Shown here one piece after another: positions 46,234-54,555 of a DNA stretch of 64,000 bases. The stretch is from Parapedobacter tibetensis (GTDB lineage Bacteria > Bacteroidota > Bacteroidia > Sphingobacteriales > Sphingobacteriaceae): NCBI RefSeq assembly GCF_024643205.1, contig NZ_JAMKQJ010000010.1, positions 62,001-126,000 on the forward strand, written 5' to 3'. Both the position numbers and the translations under genes were made by a program. How positions within the stretch are numbered: position 1 is the stretch's first letter; the number at the start of each line of letters is the position of its first letter. Below the pieces are notes generated by a model. That model made no database searches and was not told the origin of the DNA. It saw only the letters and a program-made list of their open reading frames with translations.

Positions 46234-47694
46234 ATGAAACGCCCAAGACCATTCACCGCGATTGTATTGTTATTACTGGTGACCCTATGCAACATCAGCA
46301 TGGCGGCTGCCCAGCCTCCGCAAAAACCGAATATCATTGTATTTCTTGTCGATGATCTGGGATATAGCGATGTGAGTTGCTACGGTAGTGATTACTATGA
46401 AACCCCTCATATCGATCAGCTGGCCGAATCGGGGATGCGGTTTACCGATGCATATGCCAGCAGCACGCTCTGCTCGCCGACACGGGCAAGCCTACTCACC
46501 GGCAAAAATCCCGCTCGTTTACACATTACCCATGCCATTCCCATTCAGGGATACAGACGTATCGATGGGGGAAAGGGTACCCCGTTGAAAGATGCGGACT
46601 ATGTGATGAACCTGCCACTGGAGGAAGTGACGATCGCCGAGGCGTTGAAGGTTGGTGGCTATGCCACTGCCAGTATCGGCAAATGGCATGTCTGCGATGA
46701 CTTAGCCTATTACCCCGAATACCAGGGTTTTGATGTCAACATCGGCGGCAACCACCATGGACATACGGGCGAACATTTCTATCCATACCACGGCCGGTGG
46801 CGGATGGCGGAGGGTCATCCCTGGGTAGAATGGAACACACTCCCTGATGGGGAACAGGGGGAGTATCTAACCGACCGGTTGACCGCTGAAGCGGTCGATT
46901 TTATAGCAGACAACAGCGATAGGCCTTTCTTTCTATATTTATCTCACTATGCCGTGCATACACCGATCCACGCGAAAAAGGACATTCAGGAGCGTTATGA
47001 ACAGAAGGCCCCGGATTCGCTGAAAGGGCATGTGAAACCGGCCTACGCCGCCATGATTGAAAGCGTTGATGCCAGCATGGGAGCCATCATGGAAAAACTA
47101 GCGGCCTCCGGGCTTGCGGAAAATACCATTGTGATCTTTGCCTCCGACAACGGGGGGCATGGTAGACAGACGTCGAATTATCCCTTCCGGGGCAACAAGG
47201 GCAACTTCTATGAAGGCGGAATCCGGGTGCCACTGATCGTCCGCTGGCCGGGGGTCACCAACCGGACGTCGGTTTCGGAAACGCCGGTGATCACGACTGA
47301 CCTCTATCCGAGTATACTGGACATGGTGGGCCTGCCCCTGATGCCCGATCAGCATCGGGACGGTGTCAGCTTGGTTCCTGTGCTCAAGCAGGAGGGGACG
47401 CTGGCACGGGAGGCGCTTTATTGGCATTTTCCGAATTATGTAGGTACCGGCCATCCCAATCCAGCTACTCCGCTAAGCGCAATCCGGTATCACGACTGGA
47501 AGCTGATCGAATCCCTCGAAGATGGCACGCTGGAGCTGTATGATTTGAAGACTGATCAGGAAGAATTGTATAATTTAGCCTCGTCAAATAGGAAAATGGC
47601 CAAATCCCTCCAGCAGATGCTGGAGATATGGAGAAACCAAATCGATGTACAGATGCCCGAGATCAATCCTGCATACCAAAAAACAGAAAAATGA
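46234..47694 (+). CDS. Secreted type I sulfatase (CSPTR)
   Basis: This 486-residue protein has a signal peptide (AIVLLLLVTLCNISMAAAQ) and the sulfatase core. Metal Asp residues lie in FLVDDLGYSDVSCYG (40-41), the formylglycine site is CSPTRASLLTGK (Cys80), the catalytic segment is GKWHV, and the C-terminal metal ligands are in ASDNGGHG. The family includes arylsulfatase A- and N-acetylgalactosamine-6-sulfatase-type enzymes, and the FWYxY-like C-terminal strand is present. The start at 46234 is chosen because the frame upstream runs into the operator and is not a signal peptide. It overlaps the next sulfatase gene by four bases (ATGA). Confidence 0.87.
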   Translation: MKRPRPFTAIVLLLLVTLCNISMAAAQPPQKPNIIVFLVDDLGYSDVSCYGSDYYETPHIDQLAESGMRFTDAYASSTLCSPTRASLLTGKNPARLHITHAIPIQGYRRIDGGKGTPLKDADYVMNLPLEEVTIAEALKVGGYATASIGKWHVCDDLAYYPEYQGFDVNIGGNHHGHTGEHFYPYHGRWRMAEGHPWVEWNTLPDGEQGEYLTDRLTAEAVDFIADNSDRPFFLYLSHYAVHTPIHAKKDIQERYEQKAPDSLKGHVKPAYAAMIESVDASMGAIMEKLAASGLAENTIVIFASDNGGHGRQTSNYPFRGNKGNFYEGGIRVPLIVRWPGVTNRTSVSETPVITTDLYPSILDMVGLPLMPDQHRDGVSLVPVLKQEGTLAREALYWHFPNYVGTGHPNPATPLSAIRYHDWKLIESLEDGTLELYDLKTDQEELYNLASSNRKMAKSLQQMLEIWRNQIDVQMPEINPAYQKTEK

Positions 47695-49145
47695 GATCCA
47701 TTCAATCCAAACTTTTCGTTGTGCTCTGCCTGGTGTTGAGTAGTCTGCAGGTGCTTGCCCAAGGGGACGAAAAACGTAAGAATGTCCTTTTCTTCCTGGT
47801 AGACGACCTTCGGCCGAACCTGAGGTGCTATGGTGATCAACGCGCGTTGACACCGAATATTGACAGATTAGCAAAGCAAGGCATCCTATTCAACAACGCC
47901 CATTGCCAACAAGCCGTGTGCAGTCCCTCGCGGACCTCCATGCTGACCGGATTGCGGCCGGATGAGACGGGCGTTTACGACCTGCAAAGCCATTTCAGGG
48001 ATCATGTGCCCCATGCCATAACACTTCCCCAGCGGTTTAAAAATCAGGGTTATTTCACGACAGGCGTCGGAAAAATCTTCCATAACTCAAAAAACACCCT
48101 CGATCCCATCTCGTGGACGAAGGAAGTATCGCCGGTGAGCGGCACCACCTATGTGCTCCCTGAAAACCGACATGGAGGCGGCAAGCAGCGCATTACGGAA
48201 ATGGCCGATGTGCCTGACACCGCATATGCCGACGGAATGATAGCCGAGGGTGCCATCTGCTTGCTGGAGGAGGCTAACCAGCTAGATGACCCTTTTTTTA
48301 TTGCGGTAGGCTTTAAGAAACCGCATGCGCCCTTTTGCGCACCAAGGAGGTATTGGGACCTGTACGACCGTTCGGCATTTCGTGCGACGGATAAGGCCCG
48401 ACCCATAGGCAGCCCGGATCTGGCATTTCATCAATGGCAGGAACTCAGGGGGTATAATGATATTCCGGATGAAGGCGGCATTTCGCCCGAACAGGAGCAA
48501 GAAATCATCCATGGATATTACGCCTGCATCAGCTATGTAGACACACAAATCGGAAAAGTAATGGATCGATTGGAAACACTTGGTTTGAGTGACAATACGG
48601 TTATTGTGCTTTGGGGTGACCATGGTTACCACCTGGGGGAGCAGGATTTATGGTGTAAATCCACCAATTTTGAGTTGGATACCCGGGTGCCGTTGATCGT
48701 TGCATCACCCGGTATGCGAGGAAATGGCAGCAAGACCGATGCCATGGTGGAATCCGTGGATATTTATCCCACGTTGAATGACTTGTGTGGCATTATGCCG
48801 ATGGATGGCTTGTCCGGAATCAGTTTACGGCCACTGTTGGACAATCCCTCGGCAGTATGGGGATACCCTGCTTTTAGTCAGTTTGTGCGGCCTTATCAGG
48901 CCATTCTCAAAAAAAACAGGCCAACACATATGGGGTACTCGGTTCGCCTAGCAGGGTGGCGGTGTACGTATTGGTATGATTTGGAAAAAAATGCCGTGGT
49001 TGAACGGGAGTTGTATCGGCTGGATGGTCACGGCCCTGAACGTGAAAACGTTACAGGCCAGCATGCGGTATCCGAGGTGGAAGCGCAGCTGGCTGTACTG
49101 ATCGATCAGTACAGCCATAATACGTACGTGAAATCAAGCCGGTAA
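47691..49145 (+). CDS. Secreted sulfatase, iduronate-2-sulfatase-like
   Basis: This 484-residue protein has a signal peptide (LFVVLCLVLSSLQVLAQ). The core has LFFLVDDLRPNLRCYGD (Asp 38-39), the formylglycine site AVCSPSRTSMLTGLRPDETG (Cys77), GVGKIFH, and LWGDHGYHLGEQDLWCK. The VDDLRP and GDHGYHLGE signatures are those of iduronate-2-sulfatase-type enzymes. The ATG overlaps the upstream stop, so the pair is translationally coupled. It probably removes 2-O-type sulfates from a uronic- or hexose-containing glycan (inference). Confidence 0.87.
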   Translation: MRSIQSKLFVVLCLVLSSLQVLAQGDEKRKNVLFFLVDDLRPNLRCYGDQRALTPNIDRLAKQGILFNNAHCQQAVCSPSRTSMLTGLRPDETGVYDLQSHFRDHVPHAITLPQRFKNQGYFTTGVGKIFHNSKNTLDPISWTKEVSPVSGTTYVLPENRHGGGKQRITEMADVPDTAYADGMIAEGAICLLEEANQLDDPFFIAVGFKKPHAPFCAPRRYWDLYDRSAFRATDKARPIGSPDLAFHQWQELRGYNDIPDEGGISPEQEQEIIHGYYACISYVDTQIGKVMDRLETLGLSDNTVIVLWGDHGYHLGEQDLWCKSTNFELDTRVPLIVASPGMRGNGSKTDAMVESVDIYPTLNDLCGIMPMDGLSGISLRPLLDNPSAVWGYPAFSQFVRPYQAILKKNRPTHMGYSVRLAGWRCTYWYDLEKNAVVERELYRLDGHGPERENVTGQHAVSEVEAQLAVLIDQYSHNTYVKSSR

Positions 49146-49164
49146 TTAAAAAAATCAACTTTAA

Positions 49165-49213
49165 TTTGCATCGGATAGTAGAACTCCATATATTTGTGAA
49201 TATGTTCTACATA
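49165..49213 (+). promoter_or_regulatory. Promoter with overlapping operator before gene at 49342 (site F)
   Basis: TTTG at 49165-49168, a 20-bp spacer and TATATTTG at 49189-49196 form a near-perfect promoter. Four bases later is TATGTTCTACATA (49201-49213), identical to site E. The leader then carries AACCAATTATAAATT at 49222-49236, the same 15 bases as in the leader before 2914. Confidence 0.75.
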
Positions 49214-49341
49214 AGAACTAAAACCAATTATAAATTAGTGCCGTTATGTAATGTCAGGAAAAGCCAGAACCGTTAGTCAATGCAGGGAATAACATACCTG
49301 CAAAGCCATTGAAATTAACCCAATTTAAAAATGCCTAAAAT

Positions 49342-50850
49342 ATGATCAACAAATACACCGCTTTCACGTATTGCTTGCTCTTGATCCACTTGGTCATTTC
49401 ATGTTCAAGAGAGGACACGATGTTTTTGGATCCGCCATTGGAAGCAGCGATTGAAGCGGATCTCCGCGAAATTCAGGTGGGCGACACCGTGAGGTTCAGC
49501 GATATCTCAGCTGGTCTTCCTTCGCAGTGGAAATGGATTTTTGAGGGCGGGAGCCCCGGGGAAAGCGTGGTGCACAGTCCTATTGTGGTCTATGATACGG
49601 CGGGAACCTACCCCGTGACGTTGGAAGTACGGAGAGGGGATAAGGTTTCATCCATTACAATCCCAGACTTTATCGACGTCGGTTACCGGGCCTTGGCCGC
49701 GGATTTCACCACCGATACCACCACCGTTAACCTGGGGGAACAAGTGCAGTTTACCGATCTTTCGGTGGGCTTCCCCGCGTCTTGGCAATGGGAGTTTTAT
49801 GCAGCAAACGGAACGGTTGTCACATCTGAGGAGCAGCATCCGGAAATGACGTTTTCCAAGCCCGGCATTTATTCAGTGAAATTGACCGTATCACACCCGG
49901 GCGGAGAGGGCATGGTGGTCAAGGAGGAATACCTGACGGTTTTGAGTGCTAATCCACCGGAGGCCGAGTTTATGGCCAACAGCACCGGAGTAGCCGCAGG
50001 TGGCTCCATTACGTTTGAGAATAAGACTACGGGTGACGTTACCGGATGGACATGGACATTTGAAGGGGGGAGCCCCGCCACATCTACGGAGCTGAACCCT
50101 ACGGTTGCGTATCATACGCCGGGAAGATACCGTGTGGTATTGGAAGCGTATGACGAAATCAGCACATCTACGAAAACAAGGGAAGGTTTTGTATTGGTCG
50201 TACCTGCTGATGGCCTGGCGGCTTATTATCCGCTAGACGGGGACGGAAATGATATCGGGCCGATGGCGCAGCATGCGTCGATCATTGGCGACGTGGCTTT
50301 TGCTGATGCAAGCCGCTCCGATGTAGGAGCCGCAGCACAGTTCGAAGGTTCCGGCTTGCTGTTGGTTGCGGATGACCCGGCCTTCAACTTTGGCACCAAT
50401 GACTTCACCATCTCCTGTTGGTTGAATACCTCAAATACCAACCGGATGATGATCTGGGCTGAAAGCGGTGCAAATGGCGCCCGCGACAATCAAACGTGGC
50501 TGCGCTTAAACGACAATGCACAACGGCAAATCCGGTTCGCGGTGGAGGATGGCAGCGGCGGTACCATTCAGAACAGCGATCACACAGTCTCGGATGGCCA
50601 GTGGCACCACGTGGTGTGCGTGCGGGAAGGAAGGGTTTCTCGCGTCTACGTAGACGGTACATTGATCAAGGAAGGGACTGCGCCGGTTGTGAAGGACGTA
50701 TCTAACAGCCAGGATTTTAAGATCGGTGCGCAGGAAACCGATGGCGGTGGGACTTATAGCAATTATTTCAATGGAATGATCGACGACTTTTTGGTGTACG
50801 ACCGAGCACTGAGTGAGCAGGAAATTAGCAATTTGTTTGATTTGCAATGA
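49342..50850 (+). CDS. PKD-repeat and LamG-domain surface lipoprotein
   Basis: This 502-residue lipoprotein (signal ending LVISC, Cys21) has three PKD-like Ig domains. Markers are WKWIFEGGSPGESVVHSP, WQWEFYAANGTVVTSEEQHP and WTWTFEGGSPATSTELNP, each followed by a YxVxLxV strand. A C-terminal LamG/concanavalin domain follows from about residue 290 (AYYPLDGDGNDIG, DFTISCWLNTSN, WHHVVCVREGRVSRVYVDG, FNGMIDDFLVYDRALSEQEI). No catalytic domain is present, so a surface glycan-binding or adhesin role is likely. It begins the operon led by site F and overlaps the following sialidase start by four bases. Confidence 0.82.
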   Translation: MINKYTAFTYCLLLIHLVISCSREDTMFLDPPLEAAIEADLREIQVGDTVRFSDISAGLPSQWKWIFEGGSPGESVVHSPIVVYDTAGTYPVTLEVRRGDKVSSITIPDFIDVGYRALAADFTTDTTTVNLGEQVQFTDLSVGFPASWQWEFYAANGTVVTSEEQHPEMTFSKPGIYSVKLTVSHPGGEGMVVKEEYLTVLSANPPEAEFMANSTGVAAGGSITFENKTTGDVTGWTWTFEGGSPATSTELNPTVAYHTPGRYRVVLEAYDEISTSTKTREGFVLVVPADGLAAYYPLDGDGNDIGPMAQHASIIGDVAFADASRSDVGAAAQFEGSGLLLVADDPAFNFGTNDFTISCWLNTSNTNRMMIWAESGANGARDNQTWLRLNDNAQRQIRFAVEDGSGGTIQNSDHTVSDGQWHHVVCVREGRVSRVYVDGTLIKEGTAPVVKDVSNSQDFKIGAQETDGGGTYSNYFNGMIDDFLVYDRALSEQEISNLFDLQ

Positions 50851-52550
50851 TGCTCGAATATAAACGGATAATGGCTAAACGAAAACAACATATGTACCGG
50901 ATGTGCAGCCTTCTTATGTTACTTTCATTCATAGTAGGCCAAGCGGTTGCCGATGGGAGCACTCCGCCGAAAGTGGTTCAAAGCCAGTTTCAGGTACCCG
51001 CATTGATCAATAAAACGGACAATCCGGTGCTAAAAATTAAGGTGACAATACCGGAGTCAGCAAAACGTGCGCAACTCGAAGCGATACAGCTGTCTACCGT
51101 AAGAACCACTGCCGTGAAGGATATCAAGGCAATCCGGGTCTATTATTACGGGAGTGATTCAATAGCCGGAGCGATGAATGAGGTTAAAAAGCAACTTTTT
51201 GGCCAATCAACCGCTAGGGGTGGGGAAGTCCGCATCACTGGCAATCAACCATTGGATCCGGGCGATCATTTCCTATGGGTGTCTTATGAGCTGTTCGATG
51301 ACACGAACTTGGATCATGTGATCTCGGCCAGTTGCCTCTCGCTGACGGTCGATGGGAAAACAACGGCTGTCGGCGCTATGGAGAGGCCCATCGGCCAACG
51401 GCTGGGGGTGGCCGTAAGGCGGCATCAGCAGGATGGCGTACATACGGCACGGATTCCGGGCTTGGCGAGGGCCAACGACGGAACCTTTTTGGCGATATTT
51501 GACGCACGGTATGAAAGCGCACGCGATTTACAGGGGCACATCGATATCGGATTGCACCGGAGTACGGACAATGGCCAGACCTGGGAACCCTTGCAGATTG
51601 CCATGGACATGGGAGAATGGGGTGGGCTACCGCAGAAATTCAACGGTGTATCTGATGCCTCTATTTTGGTAGACAAAAACTCAAACACCATGTATATCGC
51701 CGGTCTGTGGATGCATGGCATTATCAATGAACAGGGCAAATGGATAGCAGGGCTCCATGAAAACAGTGACGATTGGAATCACCAATGGCGGAACAAAGCC
51801 TCCCAATCGGGATTCGGCGAGCGTCAGACATCCCAATTCCTGATCGTGAAAAGTACCGATGGGGGAAAAACATGGAATGAACCGGTCAACCTAACCCGCA
51901 TGTGCAAGAAAGAAGAATGGTGGCTATGGGCGCCTGCTCCCGGCAATGGCATCACACTGGCCGACGGTACACTGGTGTTGCCCACGCAAGGAAGGGACGA
52001 AAAGGGGAGATCCTTTTCAAACATCACCTATAGCACCGATGGTGGAAATACTTGGAAGACCAGTAATCCGGCCTATTCGGGTACAACGGAATGTGCAGTT
52101 GTTCAACTGAGTGACAACAGCTTGATGCTGAATATGCGGTCCGGCAGGAACAAGGGTAAGCTGGGCGACGACAATGGTCGGGCCATTGCCGTGACCAACG
52201 ACTTAGGTACTTCCTGGCAAGCGCATCCATCGTCGTTTGGGGCACTTCCAGAACCGGTTTGTATGGCGAGTCTGTATAAGCACGAATATCAAGCCGACGG
52301 CGTAAGGCAGTCGATGCTGTTGTTTTCAAACCCAAATTCAAAACAATTCAGAGAAAATATGACCATTAAGATTAGTCACGACGATGGGAACACCTGGCCG
52401 GAGGATCATTGGATATTACTGGATGAGGGCCGTAGCCGGGGATATTCCTGTTTAACAACGGTAGACGAGCGTCATATGGGTATACTGTATGAGAGCAGCC
52501 AGGCGGACTTGGTTTTCCAGCGAATTGACGTTCGTGCCTATCAACGCTGA
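50847..52550 (+). CDS. nanH: GH33 exo-alpha-sialidase with N-terminal BNR-associated domain
   Basis: This 567-residue exported protein has a hydrophobic start (SLLMLLSFIVGQAVA), then an N-terminal beta domain (about 48-170) as in Bacteroidota sialidases. The catalytic propeller shows all expected GH33 features: the RIP motif at R202-I-P, then FDARYESARD with Asp219 and Asp227, Asp boxes STDNGQTW, STDGGKTW, STDGGNTW and SHDDGNTW, Glu415 (TTECAVVQL), Arg431 (NMRSGRN), a later Arg502, and nucleophile Tyr533 (RGYSCLTT). It should release terminal sialic acids from glycans, in the periplasm or at the surface. The start overlaps the upstream stop (ATGA). Of the four BNR proteins in the window it is the best sialidase candidate. 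Confidence 0.88.
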   Translation: MMLEYKRIMAKRKQHMYRMCSLLMLLSFIVGQAVADGSTPPKVVQSQFQVPALINKTDNPVLKIKVTIPESAKRAQLEAIQLSTVRTTAVKDIKAIRVYYYGSDSIAGAMNEVKKQLFGQSTARGGEVRITGNQPLDPGDHFLWVSYELFDDTNLDHVISASCLSLTVDGKTTAVGAMERPIGQRLGVAVRRHQQDGVHTARIPGLARANDGTFLAIFDARYESARDLQGHIDIGLHRSTDNGQTWEPLQIAMDMGEWGGLPQKFNGVSDASILVDKNSNTMYIAGLWMHGIINEQGKWIAGLHENSDDWNHQWRNKASQSGFGERQTSQFLIVKSTDGGKTWNEPVNLTRMCKKEEWWLWAPAPGNGITLADGTLVLPTQGRDEKGRSFSNITYSTDGGNTWKTSNPAYSGTTECAVVQLSDNSLMLNMRSGRNKGKLGDDNGRAIAVTNDLGTSWQAHPSSFGALPEPVCMASLYKHEYQADGVRQSMLLFSNPNSKQFRENMTIKISHDDGNTWPEDHWILLDEGRSRGYSCLTTVDERHMGILYESSQADLVFQRIDVRAYQR

Positions 52551-52592
52551 TTAGATGACCTGTTTTAATATTACCCAATTATCATTCAAATT

Positions 52593-54539
52593 ATGATCAC
52601 GTATCAACGCTTGTTCGGTCTTTTTTATGGCACACTTACTTGCTTAATGCTGGGTGGATGCACAAAAAATTTAACCGAATACTACAATCCTGAAAGCACC
52701 TTGAATAAAAACATCATCGAGGTACTGGAAGAGGATGGACGGTTTTCGGCATTTGTAGGACTCATCGATCGACTAGATCTAAGAAGTACCTTAGGAGAAG
52801 CCGCTATCTATACTTGCCTGGCACCTTTGGATGAACACGTAATAGCTTATTTTTCTCAACAGGGATATGCTTCGCTGGATGCCGTGCCGGATGAGGAGCT
52901 GCGGAAGTTTGTCAACTACCATTTCATCAATGGTATGTACTACCAGTACGACGTGGAGCAGCGGTACGTGAATGCCAACACCGAGATTGACAAAAGCCGG
53001 GCCACGCAATACCGCTCCAGAGCAACAGGCAAGCTGCCCGGAAAACCGGTGAGGTTCTTTGCACCTTCTTTTTTTCAAACACGGGCAGCTGACTATATGG
53101 GGCTGTTCGGCGAACGTGAGGACATCGGCGGATTTACCGTGGAGAGTGCCCGCATTTCGGACACGGACCGGGACATTGGAGCGAGTAACGGAGTAATCCA
53201 TGTACTGGAAACCCCGCTCAATATATTGCCGAGGACGGACGAGGCGCTGATAAAAGACCCGGAGACAACACTGTTTAGTACTTGGCAGGAGAAGCACGCG
53301 GCGTATGTGCTGGGGGAAAAAGATGAGTTCGGTTGGGTAGATACCACGCTGTATAAGACGTATAGCACAGGCCGGAACCTAGCAGACGAAACGGTGCAGT
53401 CTACCTTGCTGGTCCCTACCAATGAAGCGATCATGGCATATTTTGAGCCTTACTTGCCCGATTTGGACAATACCATTGATTCGGTGCCACAGCGGGTAAT
53501 GGCGTCCCTAGTCCGGGCTTCCCAGATTGCCAACTTTTATTTTAAGAGTGATTTGGTGCGCAAGGAAGACGGGGGGCTTAGGGAGGGCAAAGCCTATGTG
53601 TACCTGGTACCCGACATTTCCAGTTTGATTACCGGGTCGGTATTGGCCAGTAACAGCGTCATCTATAAGACGAACCAGCTCATTGAGTCGGCCGAAATGA
53701 ATAGCGTCCAGGGCGGCATTTACATGAAACATAAGGTATACAGTCAATGGTACTGGATGTTTGAACGGACGAACCTGAACGCAGGTTTAACAGATGGACT
53801 GTCTTTCCAGCACCCTAAAAAGACCCTCCTTGTCCAGTCTGACGATGTCTGGGGATTCCCGTTGGCTTCTGATATGTTGCCGGAGGACCGTGTGTACCGG
53901 TACGAACAATGCCGATCGGGCGTGCTCAACCTCGATGTACGTGAAGATGGCGGCTTCCGCAAGCGTTTTTATGCAACCGATTTTGGTCATGTACTGTATG
54001 ACGACGGGCGGTTCTATGACTATACGGGCCATTCGGTACAGTTGCTGACCAATAGTCCGGTGTGGGAACGTGTAAACGGCGCGATTTTCGAAATCGACGG
54101 TTTCCTGACCCCCATAGAAAAGCTGGATGTTACCCAGACCATTTATACTAAAATATTCGCCGACCCGGAGTTTTCATTATTTGCCAATGCCATCGACAGG
54201 ACGGGGTTGGCTGCGCAGTTGCAGTTGACCGGTTTTTTCACCTTTACAATTTTCGCGCCTACTAATTCAGCTATCCAGGCCGCAGGGGTTGACCTAAATG
54301 CAATGGAAGAGGAAGAGTTGACCCAGTTCGTCAACACCTATATCATCCAGAATCGGTACATCTTTACAGACGGTGTATTCAACGGACAGATAGCCAATAA
54401 GAATGGCAGTCGTATGGGAATCAGCGGCGCTTGGGATTCGTTCCTAATCAGCGACACTAGCGGCAAAGTCATCCCCGTCCCATCGGGAAATGTACAAGGA
54501 AACAACGGAGTGGTTCACAAGATTAACCAACTATTCTAA
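52593..54539 (+). CDS. Multi-FAS1 (fasciclin) domain lipoprotein
   Basis: This 648-residue lipoprotein (signal ending LGGC, Cys23) has several diverged FAS1 domains. The first lies at about 38-220 (IIEVLEEDGRFSAFVGLIDR, CLAPLDEHVIAYF, NGVIHVLE), a middle one at about 225-375 (STLLVPTNEAIMAYFEPYL), and the last at about 515-648 (FANAIDRTGLAAQLQL, TIFAPTNSAIQAAGV, NNGVVHKINQLF). FAS1 modules mediate adhesion and carbohydrate or protein binding. It sits directly before a SusC/SusD pair, and a second FAS1 protein separates that pair from the next, so these may be surface accessory proteins of the transporters. Confidence 0.8.
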   Translation: MITYQRLFGLFYGTLTCLMLGGCTKNLTEYYNPESTLNKNIIEVLEEDGRFSAFVGLIDRLDLRSTLGEAAIYTCLAPLDEHVIAYFSQQGYASLDAVPDEELRKFVNYHFINGMYYQYDVEQRYVNANTEIDKSRATQYRSRATGKLPGKPVRFFAPSFFQTRAADYMGLFGEREDIGGFTVESARISDTDRDIGASNGVIHVLETPLNILPRTDEALIKDPETTLFSTWQEKHAAYVLGEKDEFGWVDTTLYKTYSTGRNLADETVQSTLLVPTNEAIMAYFEPYLPDLDNTIDSVPQRVMASLVRASQIANFYFKSDLVRKEDGGLREGKAYVYLVPDISSLITGSVLASNSVIYKTNQLIESAEMNSVQGGIYMKHKVYSQWYWMFERTNLNAGLTDGLSFQHPKKTLLVQSDDVWGFPLASDMLPEDRVYRYEQCRSGVLNLDVREDGGFRKRFYATDFGHVLYDDGRFYDYTGHSVQLLTNSPVWERVNGAIFEIDGFLTPIEKLDVTQTIYTKIFADPEFSLFANAIDRTGLAAQLQLTGFFTFTIFAPTNSAIQAAGVDLNAMEEEELTQFVNTYIIQNRYIFTDGVFNGQIANKNGSRMGISGAWDSFLISDTSGKVIPVPSGNVQGNNGVVHKINQLF

Positions 54540-54555
54540 ACCTTTCAATCAAGAT

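Noticed and set aside
47628..47690. Upstream start of the second sulfatase
   Set aside because: The extension is a shadow of the preceding gene; the ATG at 47691 overlaps the stop as ATGA and opens a signal peptide.
54490..54555. Upstream start of the third SusC
   Set aside because: It overlaps the FAS1 gene and is not signal-peptide-like; the ATG at 54556 is.
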